The position numbers and the translations under genes are program-made. Shown here piece by piece: positions 1-5,144 of a stretch of DNA of 5,144 nucleotides (positions are counted from its first letter, which is position 1; every line of letters starts with the position of its first letter). The stretch is from Alphaproteobacteria bacterium (GTDB lineage Bacteria; Pseudomonadota; Alphaproteobacteria; UBA9219): contig JAQUUS010000134.1 of the NCBI GenBank assembly GCA_028693775.1, forward strand, positions 1-5,144. The letters are read 5' to 3'. The notes below the pieces were generated by a model, which saw only the letters and a program-made list of their open reading frames with translations, searched no databases and had not been told where the DNA came from.

Positions 1-599
1 GTCAAAAGACCGGCCGTCAGCATAGCAAAAACTTCGAGCAAAAGATGTCCGGCCAGCATGTTTCCGAAAAGACGGAGCGAGAGGCTGAAAGGGCGGACCG
101 AAAAAGAAAACATCTCGATGACGGCCATGACCGGCAGAGCGAACGCAGGGGTCCCCTTCGGAACGAAAACCTTGACGAAGGAAATACCGTGGCGAATGAA
201 ACCGCTGACGATAATGACGGTAAAGAGGCAAAGAGAAAGCGTCAGATTGCAAATGACGTGGCTGGTGACCGAAAGCGAGTCCGGAATGAGGCCCGTCAGG
301 TTTGCAAAGAAGACGAAGGAGAAAATCGAAAAGATAAAGGGGAAGAAAGGTCTTGCGTGCTCGCCGGCGTTGCCCTCGAGGACGTTGCCGACAAGATTAT
401 AAAGGGTCTCGCCGAACATTTGCAGTCGTCCCGGAACGACGGCCTTCGGGCGAATGGCGAGAGAAAAGAAAATCGCAGCGCTCAAGACGGAAATAAACAT
501 CCACAACGAAGACGTTGTAAAAGCGATCGGATGCCCCGCTACGGAAAAGAGCGGTTCAGTCATGCGATGGACTTCAAAAACCTCGAAGATTGATGCCAT
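1..599 (-). CDS. atpB: F0F1 ATP synthase subunit a, partial (N-terminal 199 residues)
   Basis: This is the membrane proton-channel subunit of the F0 sector. It forms the half-channels beside the c-ring and couples proton flow to ATP synthesis. The minus-strand frame is open from ATG at 599 to the left edge with no stop, so the C-terminal part lies outside. Seen in the translation: the N-terminal segment MTEPLFSVAGHPIAFTTSS, hydrophobic helices, NLTGLIPDSLSVTSH near the middle, and the signature helix RPFSLSLRLFGNMLAGH. The essential Arg (E. coli Arg210) is residue 176 (codon 74-72). Glu162 matches E. coli Glu196. Position 185 is His where E. coli has Glu219, as in alphaproteobacteria and mitochondria. 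A GAGGAA ribosome site (613-608) sits 8 bases before the ATG, supporting this start. It lies 21 bases after atpI, so co-transcription is likely. Identification is very secure from these motifs. Confidence 0.96.
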   Translation of the reverse strand, partial: MASIFEVFEVHRMTEPLFSVAGHPIAFTTSSLWMFISVLSAAIFFSLAIRPKAVVPGRLQMFGETLYNLVGNVLEGNAGEHARPFFPFIFSIFSFVFFANLTGLIPDSLSVTSHVICNLTLSLCLFTVIIVSGFIRHGISFVKVFVPKGTPAFALPVMAVIEMFSFSVRPFSLSLRLFGNMLAGHLLLEVFAMLTAGLL

Positions 600-620
600 G
601 CTATCTGTTCCTCGACTACC

Positions 621-896
621 TTATTCGTTCTCCGGAGGATCCTTGGTCTGGAGGACTTTCCAAACGCCCAGAATACCGGAAATAAAACCAAGCACCACCA
701 TCGCCACCAGGCACCAGGGAGCCGAATCGAACGCTCGGTCCAAAAGAACTCCCAGAATGACGGAACCGATCAGAGTACCAGCAAAATCGTATCCGGCATT
801 GCGCCATGGACTCGATTCGACTTTCTTCTTCGGCTTCGTCTCCGCCTGACGGATACGCTCGGATAACCTATCGAGTTTTTCTCTATCTGAACTCAT
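621..896 (-). CDS. atpI: AtpI-family ATP synthase accessory protein
   Basis: This is a 91-residue small membrane protein of the AtpI / ATPase_gene1 type, found at the head of F0 gene clusters. Family members are thought to help c-ring assembly or Mg2+ supply, but the role is not settled. The N-terminal about 30 residues are charged and probably cytoplasmic (REKLDRLSERIRQAETKPKKK). Two membrane helices follow at about residues 35-53 and 60-82. They show the family's spaced glycines and LD motif (GTLIGSVILGVLLDRAF, then PWCLVAMVVLGFISGILGVWK). Length and layout match the family. The start at 896 has only a weak purine stretch (GGATGAAAG) upstream. A TTG-led promoter candidate lies 28-56 bases further up. 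The gene directly precedes atpB with a 21-base gap, the standard alphaproteobacterial order. The assignment rests on topology, glycine pattern and context rather than a catalytic motif. Confidence 0.88.
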   Translation of the reverse strand: MSSDREKLDRLSERIRQAETKPKKKVESSPWRNAGYDFAGTLIGSVILGVLLDRAFDSAPWCLVAMVVLGFISGILGVWKVLQTKDPPENE

Positions 897-923
897 CTTT
901 CATCCAAGCGCGAAACTCGGCGC

Positions 924-952
924 AAACTAAGGAAGAGCTCAGGCCAAGTCAA
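924..952 (-). promoter_or_regulatory. candidate sigma70-type promoter for atpI-atpB
   Basis: On the minus strand, TTGACT (952-947) is followed by a 17-base spacer and TAGTTT (929-924). The -35 box is preceded by C, giving CTTGAC, which suits alphaproteobacterial vegetative promoters. The -10 box matches the consensus at only three of six positions. Transcription would begin near 917 and leave a leader of about 20 bases before the atpI start. No boxes of similar quality lie closer to the gene. This is a prediction by eye only. Confidence 0.45.
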
Positions 953-1038
953 GTGATTACGGCAACATAAGGGCAGCTTTTTTATGCCCCGAAAGGCCGA
1001 AAGGGAGGGCAGCGGGGCGGACGGGAACGAGGGGCGTC

Positions 1039-1070
1039 AAAAAAACCGCGATTATATTGATTTTAATGCG
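1039..1070 (-). terminator. possible intrinsic terminator downstream of the 1108-1872 gene
   Basis: On the minus strand, CGCATTA (1070-1064) can pair with TAAT-C-GCG (1054-1047) around a 9-base loop, with one bulged C. Seven T residues follow (1045-1039). It lies 38 bases after the stop of the unknown gene and before the atp promoter candidate, which is where a terminator would be expected. The stem is AT-rich and bulged, so strength is doubtful. The same segment contains a perfect TATAAT (1056-1051), which could instead be a -10 box for atpI, though no good -35 box lies upstream of it. Confidence 0.33.
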
Positions 1071-1107
1071 TTGTGCAGTGCGGAAACGTTTTTTTTGGCG
1101 CGCCCCG

Positions 1108-1872
1108 TTAAAGAGGCTTGTTTTCCGGCGGTTTGGAAGCCGAAGCCCCCCTCTTCGCCTCGTTTCGAAGGGCGACGCGGGCCTCTCTGGTCCGTTTTTT
1201 CAAAATAACGGACCCCGCATACTTCACCAAACTGCGCCAGGGCATAGAATCAGTACTGCCTGAAGAAGAATAAGTATCGAGCTTGTTGCGAGTCTCTTTT
1301 TTCAAGGAAAGATATATAGAGGAGGCCTTATATTCCTCCAGCCAACCGCCGAGCGACAAAAGAGAGCCGACGATTTTGGCCTCTCTCGAAGGATCGGGAA
1401 TCTGCGCAAAAATACAATCGAGTGTTTTCTCCGAAGGAAGCCAGTCGATCGGCGTCATAAACGCAAGCACAGAAAGGTTTTCCATACGAACGAGTTTTTT
1501 GTTGAGCACCTTTTCGTCGGTCGAAGAGCCGAGAAAATATTCGATATCCGAAAGATTGAACTGGCTCGTAATTCCATAAAGCGCGTGAACCAAAATAAAC
1601 GGCTGTTCCTTCACATCGCGAAGCGCATTCAATTCGGGATTCAACTCGGCGAAGGAATCGAAAATCCCGCGCAACCTTTCAACGCCAGCCTTGAGCTTTT
1701 CCTGCGAACCGTTGTTGAAAAGCAAAAGTTCGAGAAGAGGATCCATCTCGGCCTCGATATCGGCATAGGATCGCCCGCCGGGAGTCTTCCATGGCGTGTG
1801 AATGCCCGTCAGTCCCGAAAGTTGCTCGAACTGAAAAGACGGCGAGCTATATATTTTCGGCATCCCGTACAT
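1108..1872 (-). CDS. hypothetical protein, 254 residues, function unknown
   Basis: I do not recognise this protein. The translation looks like a genuine soluble, mainly helical protein. It has no signal peptide and no obvious membrane segment. The N-terminal 35 residues are polar and Gly/Pro-containing (KIYSSPSFQFEQLSGLTG). A helical body follows, with an acidic Leu-rich stretch (DIEAEMDPLLELLLFNNGS) and LSDIEYFLGSSTDEKVLNKK. The last about 35 residues are strongly basic and end in a Pro/Lys tail (LKKRTREARVALRNEAKRG), which could bind nucleic acid or be disordered; that is inference. The start at 1872 lacks a clear ribosome site because the preceding bases are pyrimidine-rich. ATG at 1863 is the alternative, and an in-frame TGA upstream rules out a longer start. 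The gene is co-directional with atpI but separated by 211 bases, so it is probably an independent unit. The antisense frames look like shadows. Confidence 0.75.
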   Translation of the reverse strand: MYGMPKIYSSPSFQFEQLSGLTGIHTPWKTPGGRSYADIEAEMDPLLELLLFNNGSQEKLKAGVERLRGIFDSFAELNPELNALRDVKEQPFILVHALYGITSQFNLSDIEYFLGSSTDEKVLNKKLVRMENLSVLAFMTPIDWLPSEKTLDCIFAQIPDPSREAKIVGSLLSLGGWLEEYKASSIYLSLKKETRNKLDTYSSSGSTDSMPWRSLVKYAGSVILKKRTREARVALRNEAKRGASASKPPENKPL

Positions 1873-2050
1873 GAGAATAAATAAAAGAATAGTTCAACAA
1901 TGATCCGAGTTTAGAGGATATTGATGAAAAAAAGAATAAAATGATCGAAAATAAAGCCAATTACAGGCCCCAGCGCATTGCGCCCGAAGGAAAAAACGAG
2001 CAAAATTGGGCCCGCGACTCAAGACGCTGTACGACACAACGGGGGGAGAC
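1873..2050. other. divergent intergenic region, AT-rich on the left half
   Basis: This 178-base region separates the unknown minus-strand gene from the plus-strand pair and must hold promoters for both. The left half (1873-1965) is rich in A and T. The right half contains an 11-base perfect palindrome, GCGCATTGCGC, at 1973-1983. I see no RNA gene and no credible open frame. No convincing promoter for the minus-strand gene could be picked out. Confidence 0.6.
1978..2006 (+). promoter_or_regulatory. weak promoter candidate for the 2051-3009 gene pair
   Basis: TTGCGC (1978-1983), a 17-base spacer, and CAAAAT (2001-2006) form a sigma70-like pair with three and four of six consensus matches. Transcription would begin near 2013, leaving a leader of about 38 bases with the GGGGGGAG ribosome site at its end. 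The -35 box overlaps the palindrome at 1973-1983, which could act as an operator. The match is weak and judged by eye. Confidence 0.27.
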
Positions 2051-2314
2051 ATGACCGCAAACAATGAATTACTCGCCGCTTTCGTAGCAACCGCCATCAT
2101 CACAACCGCAGTAATGCTTCCAACCCTCATCCGCCTTGCCGAAATGAGAGTAGCGCTCAAACGGGACGAAAAAGAAATAGCCGCCGCCCAAAAAAGAATT
2201 AGAACCGCCGACCCGCCGCAAGTTCCGAAACCGTATCCTCCACCGAAGCAAAACGCCCCGCGTCTACGTTTGCCATCGGCAAAGCCCTCACCGACCCAAG
2301 AATGGAAAAGATAA
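2051..2314 (+). CDS. small single-pass membrane protein, unknown function
   Basis: This is an 87-residue protein that I cannot assign to a family. Residues 7-27 form one hydrophobic segment (LLAAFVATAIITTAVMLPTLI). Residues 28-51 are a charged, heptad-like helix suited to a coiled coil (RLAEMRVALKRDEKEIAAAQKR). Residues 54-87 are Pro- and Lys/Arg-rich and probably disordered. Positive charge lies almost wholly after the membrane segment, so the C-terminal part is predicted cytoplasmic. ATG at 2051 is chosen because GGGGGGAG (2041-2048) lies just upstream, though the spacing is short. A TTG at 2006 would add 15 residues but lacks such a site. The stop overlaps the next gene's start as TAATG (2312-2316), suggesting translational coupling with the Sel1-repeat protein. 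Reality is supported by the membrane segment, ribosome site and overlap; function is unknown. Confidence 0.7.
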   Translation: MTANNELLAAFVATAIITTAVMLPTLIRLAEMRVALKRDEKEIAAAQKRIRTADPPQVPKPYPPPKQNAPRLRLPSAKPSPTQEWKR

Positions 2315-3009
2315 TGAAAGCCCGAATTCTGATTTCCCTGAGCCTGTTGACGCTGCTGACCCTGAGCGCGCCGGCCTCCGCCATGAACCGAAAGGAGCTG
2401 TCGATCCTGACGTTGAAGGCCGAATCGGGAGACGTGCAAAGCCAGTTCATCATCGGAGGCCTGTTTCGCGAAGGAAAAGAGCTGCCGCTGGACTACGCCA
2501 AAGCCGTAAGGTGGTATACGCGCGCAGCGAACAAGGGGTATGCCCCCGCGCAAATCATGCTGGGCTATGCCTATGAGCTCGGGCAAGGCGTATCGCAAAA
2601 TTCGTTCACAGCGGCGGATTGGTTCCGCAAAGCTGCGGAGCAAGGAAACGCCGCCGGGCAATCGGCCCTGGGAGACGCCTATCATCTGGGCCGTGGCGTC
2701 GTAAAAGACGACGCCGAAGCCCTCAAATGGCTATCGATGGCGGCGACGCAAGACGTCCTTCCGGGCAACATGGCCAAGTTCAAGCTGGGAGAAATGTACG
2801 CGCAAGGAAAGGGCGTCCCCAAAGACATGGCCGAAGCGGTGAAATGGTTCTATCTCGCAGCGAGCAAAGGCTTCCCGCCCGCCAAGGCGGTCATGGTCAA
2901 ACTGAAACGCGCCGTTTCGGCGAAGGATATGGCCGAAGGCAAAAAGCGCGCGGCATCGTTCTACGCCCTGCCGCCGATTCCGCTGCCGCAGAGCGGCGAC
3001 GCGCAATAA
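2314..3009 (+). CDS. exported Sel1-repeat (SLR/TPR-like) protein
   Basis: This 231-residue protein has a Sec signal peptide and Sel1-like repeats. Such helical-hairpin solenoids act as protein-binding scaffolds; the partner here is unknown. Residues 1-23 are a signal peptide with an ASA cleavage motif (MKARILISLSLLTLLTLSA). Repeats run at about 39-74, 75-110, 111-150 (with an insertion near DVLPGN) and 151-185. They show the Sel1 pattern, for example LGYAYELGQGV then AADWFRKAAEQGN, and LGEMYAQGKGVPKDMAEAV. The tail is Pro-rich (YALPPIPLPQSGDAQ). The product is probably periplasmic, as no lipobox Cys is present. The start at 2314 is preferred over in-frame ATG 2302. It gives a clean Lys/Arg n-region, sits after GGAAAAG, and overlaps the upstream stop by one base. 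The upstream membrane protein is the obvious candidate partner, but that is inference from gene overlap only. Confidence 0.93.
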   Translation: MKARILISLSLLTLLTLSAPASAMNRKELSILTLKAESGDVQSQFIIGGLFREGKELPLDYAKAVRWYTRAANKGYAPAQIMLGYAYELGQGVSQNSFTAADWFRKAAEQGNAAGQSALGDAYHLGRGVVKDDAEALKWLSMAATQDVLPGNMAKFKLGEMYAQGKGVPKDMAEAVKWFYLAASKGFPPAKAVMVKLKRAVSAKDMAEGKKRAASFYALPPIPLPQSGDAQ

Positions 3010-3036
3010 AAAGCCTCAGGACGACAAAACCTTGGC
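3005..3036 (-). terminator. possible intrinsic terminator of proC
   Basis: On the minus strand, GCC-A-AGG (3036-3030) can pair with CCT-GA-GGC (3020-3013), leaving a 1x2 internal loop and a 9-base hairpin loop. TTTTTATT (3012-3005) follows. The stem contains the proC stop codon and the T-run lies in the end of the convergent Sel1 gene. On the plus strand the hairpin is not followed by T residues, so it would serve proC only. The stem is imperfect and the call is tentative. Confidence 0.3.
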
Positions 3037-3813
3037 GCGCTTGGCGGCGGCCGACATGGCCGAGAACATGACTTTCGGCAACGCCTTTTCATCGAGCAAA
3101 ATCTTGAGCGCCGCAGCGGTGGTCCCGCCCGGGCTGGTAACGGCCTCGCGCAAATCCGAAGCGGACTCCTTGGCAACGCTGAGCAAAGCGCCGCTGCCGA
3201 TAACGGTCTGACGTGCGAGCTTCAACGAAAGCTCTGCAGGCAATCCGAGTTTTTCCCCGGCCTTCGCCATAACCTCGACAAGAGCGAAAACATAAGCAGG
3301 CCCGCTGCCCGAAACGGCAGTCACGGCATCGATCAAAACCTCGTCATCGACCCATGCGACATCGCCCACAGAGCGAAGAATGGTATCGCAAACCTTGCGC
3401 TGCTCCGACGAAACGGCGCCGTTGGCAATGGCGACGCTGGTGCCCATGCCGATGCAAGCCGGAAGGTTTGGCATGGCGCGCACGACGGGCTGGGCGAAAC
3501 TGCCCAAAATCTCGCCGATGCGTCCGAGAGTCTGGCCTGCAGCGATAGAAAGGAAAACGCTGTCCCGATAGCCCTTATAAAGAGGAAGAACGTCTGCCAT
3601 ATGCTGAGGCTTGATGGCGAGAACGATAACGTCCGGGCGATAAAGCGGATCGATTTTGTCGAACGAAGAAATCCACAAGACATTTTCCGCGACCCTGATG
3701 TTGTCCGGAAAAGGAGCAGGATCGATTACAACGATCTGATCGGCCTTCTGAACGGTCCCGCGCAGAAACGCGCCGCCCATCTTACCGCAACCGACGAATA
3801 ACAATTTAGACAT
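3016..3813 (-). CDS. proC: pyrroline-5-carboxylate reductase
   Basis: This cytoplasmic enzyme reduces 1-pyrroline-5-carboxylate to L-proline with NAD(P)H, the last step of proline synthesis. The 265-residue length is normal. An N-terminal Rossmann fold carries GCGKMG (residues 8-13), followed by VLAIKPQ (64-70) and RAMPNLP (112-118). The C-terminal helical dimer domain carries AVSGSGPAY (166-174) and VTSPGGTT (225-232), the family's substrate and active-site signatures. All key motifs are intact. The start at 3813 is chosen because MSKLLFVGCG begins directly at the first Rossmann strand and AAGGG (3827-3823) lies 9 bases upstream. A frame extension to TTG at 3927 adds 38 residues unlike the family and is rejected. 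Asp31 at the end of the second strand may favour NADH, an inference from general Rossmann rules. The gene is monocistronic by context, facing the Sel1 gene with 6 bases between stops. Confidence 0.97.
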   Translation of the reverse strand: MSKLLFVGCGKMGGAFLRGTVQKADQIVVIDPAPFPDNIRVAENVLWISSFDKIDPLYRPDVIVLAIKPQHMADVLPLYKGYRDSVFLSIAAGQTLGRIGEILGSFAQPVVRAMPNLPACIGMGTSVAIANGAVSSEQRKVCDTILRSVGDVAWVDDEVLIDAVTAVSGSGPAYVFALVEVMAKAGEKLGLPAELSLKLARQTVIGSGALLSVAKESASDLREAVTSPGGTTAAALKILLDEKALPKVMFSAMSAAAKRAKVLSS

Positions 3814-4085
3814 GTAAAAAAACCCTTGAAAGTCCACCGAACGTCCCGCCCCCCCGGAATCCGCGCGGCATTCGCCCCCTCTTGCGCCGCAAGGAACGCG
3901 ACACAAAAAGAACGCCGTCAGGATCAAGACACAGGCAAGGGATCAAGCATAGAGGCGCGGGCATTTCAAGCAAGATCGCCAGCGCGCCCCGGAAGCCGCG
4001 AGCGCCCGCTGCGAGGAATTTCGTGATATTTCTTCAGGTTAGAAGCTACTGTGCCAAGGGAAAAATATTTACCCGGCGCGCAGGG
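3814..4085. other. GC-rich intergenic region upstream of proC
   Basis: This 272-base region lies between proC and the 3' end of the HEAT-like gene, both on the minus strand. It should contain the proC promoter. I see no credible gene: frames here are Arg/Pro-rich and lack ribosome sites. No tRNA-like T-arm is visible on either strand. It holds an 8-base direct repeat GGATCAAG at 3921-3928 and 3940-3947, a C7 run near 3850, and a weak promoter candidate listed separately. Confidence 0.6.
3946..3973 (-). promoter_or_regulatory. weak promoter candidate for proC
   Basis: On the minus strand, TTGCTT (3973-3968), a 16-base spacer and TATGCT (3951-3946) form a sigma70-like pair with three and four of six consensus matches. 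The leader to the proC start would be about 125 bases. One copy of the GGATCAAG repeat (3940-3947) overlaps the edge of the -10 box, and the other lies at 3921-3928, near +20 of the transcript. No better pair was found closer to the gene. Confidence 0.22.
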
Positions 4086-4086
4086 T
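4061..4086 (-). terminator. weak intrinsic terminator candidate after the HEAT-like gene
   Basis: On the minus strand, ACCC (4086-4083) can pair with GGGT (4074-4071) around a GC-rich 8-base loop, followed by AAATATTTTT (4070-4061). The hairpin begins in the last base of the stop codon. A four-pair stem is short for a functional terminator, so this is offered only because of its position and T-rich tail. Confidence 0.22.
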
Positions 4087-5144
4087 CACCCGAAAATGAT
4101 GCTCAAGTAGTCAACCTTGCCGGTCGAGGGCCTTTCGGGCCGTTCAACGGCGAGTTCAGGATACTTGGTCTTGAGAACCTCCGCGTTCACCATTGCCAAC
4201 CCCCTGATATAGGACGACTCATCGTCGCAAGCATCCTTGACGCATTTCAAAACCACGGCATCGACAAGGTCGCCCCTGTGATGCAACGCGGCGTTCACGA
4301 TGTTTTGCGTCAAACTGCGGCATTGTCTGAATTTAGAGGTGCTCCCGTCGATAATCACGCGGTTCAAGAGTTCCGCATCGAGTTCTTTTCCGTCCTGCGA
4401 CGTCGCCTCGCAAATAACATGCATCGCGCGACCGCGAATGTAATAGTCCGGATCGTCCCGGCTGATAGCCTGAACGCGTTTCAAAGCCTTGTTGTCGAGC
4501 ATATCCGTCCGACCGGCCAACTCCAGAAGCGTATTCATCGCCATGCAACGGAAATCCGCCGCGGGATCGGTCTTCCCCAATGTCCGCCGCTCGGAAACAA
4601 AGCCGAGGGAAGTCCTGACTTTTGCCTTGGTTTCGGAAATCCTGGCAAAGGCCGCAGCAAGGCTCTTTTTGCTCTGGCTGAGCTCGATCTCCGACAAAAG
4701 CTGCTCCACCCACTCGCTTTTTCTCAAATCGGCACGTTGCTGAACGATCGCGCCGAAAACAGGCCGCGCGGATACATCTCTCAAACCAAAAGACTCGAAA
4801 ACCGACCTCATCGTTTTCTGAACGGGAGCTTCGCCGTGATCGCGTCCGCCGGTGCGCGACAAATCGTACAAAGCGTCTACGGTTTCCTGCATCGCGAACT
4901 GCGGCGCAATGCGAAGAAAAAACTCCAGCGACCTCATGGCCACGCCGCTGCCGCATCCCTCGCCCGAAAGAGCCTCAGCCGCCGTGTTTTGAAAAACGTC
5001 TTTGTCGAGCAGATCGTTTTTGAAACTGATCAGTTGTCCGAGCTCGCCATAAAGCTCGATCCGTTCGCCTTCCGAATCCGTCTTCGCGACAAAAAGCCGG
5101 TTCCTGATCTCCTTATAATAACGTGCCGCCCCCTGAGCCAGGAC
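4086..5144 (-). CDS. HEAT-like helical repeat protein, partial (N-terminus outside window)
   Basis: The frame is open from the right edge to the TGA at 4088-4086, showing 352 residues. The internal GTG at 4943 is not the real start, because 67 further codons without a stop precede it in similar helical style (YYKEIRNRLF, ELYGELGQLI). The protein is helical and has no visible membrane segment or catalytic motif. The C-terminal third contains four related units of about 36-41 residues. Their anchors are ADFRCMAMNTLLELA, YYIRGRAMHVICEA, SKFRQCRSLTQNIVNA and SYIRGLAMVNAEVL, with the shared Arg codons starting at 4550, 4436, 4328 and 4205. Asp-rich turns (DDPDYYIRG, DDESSYIRG) precede two of the units. 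This resembles HEAT or armadillo-type solenoids, which bind proteins, but I cannot name a family. It lies upstream of proC on the same strand with a 272-base gap, so linkage to proC is doubtful. The product, its start and its partner are unknown. Confidence 0.82.
   Translation of the reverse strand, partial: VLAQGAARYYKEIRNRLFVAKTDSEGERIELYGELGQLISFKNDLLDKDVFQNTAAEALSGEGCGSGVAMRSLEFFLRIAPQFAMQETVDALYDLSRTGGRDHGEAPVQKTMRSVFESFGLRDVSARPVFGAIVQQRADLRKSEWVEQLLSEIELSQSKKSLAAAFARISETKAKVRTSLGFVSERRTLGKTDPAADFRCMAMNTLLELAGRTDMLDNKALKRVQAISRDDPDYYIRGRAMHVICEATSQDGKELDAELLNRVIIDGSTSKFRQCRSLTQNIVNAALHHRGDLVDAVVLKCVKDACDDESSYIRGLAMVNAEVLKTKYPELAVERPERPSTGKVDYLSIIFG

Noticed and set aside
45..593. A 182-codon plus-strand open frame opposite atpB
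   Set aside because: The product is an extreme Lys/Arg/Glu/Asp-rich string without hydrophobic core, and the opposite strand encodes an unmistakable ATP synthase subunit a.
986..1018. GCCCCG/CGGGGC hairpin as a terminator
   Set aside because: On the minus strand it is followed by A residues rather than T. On the plus strand the T-run precedes it, and no plus-strand gene ends here.
1283..1884. Two nearly continuous plus-strand open frames opposite the unknown 254-residue gene
   Set aside because: They have no ribosome sites and low-complexity Ser/Arg composition. The minus-strand frame is longer, uninterrupted and more protein-like.
2006..2050. Longer TTG start for the small membrane protein
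   Set aside because: The 15 added residues put charged sequence before the membrane segment and there is no ribosome site; ATG 2051 directly follows GGGGGGAG.
1894..2685. A 263-codon minus-strand open frame
   Set aside because: It lies opposite the small membrane protein and the Sel1 gene, is Arg/Gly/Ser-rich, and contradicts the clear Sel1 repeats on the plus strand.
3814..3927. N-terminal extension of ProC to a TTG start
   Set aside because: The Rossmann strand begins at residue 3 of the shorter form, as in the family, and a ribosome site precedes ATG 3813; the extension is Arg/Gly/Cys-rich and unlike ProC.
4941..4943. GTG at 4943 as the start of the HEAT-like protein
   Set aside because: The frame continues 67 codons without a stop to the right edge with similar helical composition, so the gene is truncated by the window rather than starting here.

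Overview
The window looks like a chromosomal segment of an alphaproteobacterium. The best evidence is the partial F0F1 ATP synthase subunit a. Its conserved helix reads RPFSLSLRLFGNMLAGH, with His where E. coli has Glu219, the alphaproteobacterial and mitochondrial pattern. It follows an AtpI-type accessory gene at the head of what should be an atpI-atpB-(atpE-atpF) cluster, and alphaproteobacteria usually keep F0 genes apart from the F1 genes. I cannot place the organism more finely. Nothing suggests a mobile element, phage, CRISPR array, or tRNA or rRNA gene.

Layout, left to right. Positions 1-896 carry the minus-strand ATP synthase pair: atpB, cut off by the left edge, and atpI upstream of it. 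Positions 897-1107 are non-coding and hold a plausible atp promoter and a possible terminator for the next gene. Positions 1108-1872 are a minus-strand 254-residue protein that I do not recognise. Positions 1873-2050 are a divergent intergenic region. Positions 2051-3009 are the only plus-strand genes: a small single-pass membrane protein whose stop codon overlaps the start of an exported Sel1-repeat protein. Positions 3016-3813 are proC (pyrroline-5-carboxylate reductase, minus strand), converging on the Sel1 gene with only 6 bases between stop codons. Positions 3814-4085 are non-coding. Positions 4086-5144 are the 3' part of a minus-strand gene for a helical, HEAT-like repeat protein. Its frame stays open to the right edge, so its true start lies outside the window.

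Functionally this is mostly housekeeping: energy conversion (atpI, atpB) and the last step of proline synthesis (proC), interleaved with three uncharacterised units. The most interesting of these are the overlapping membrane-protein/Sel1 pair and the HEAT-like protein. I see no convincing evidence for a new multi-gene system here.
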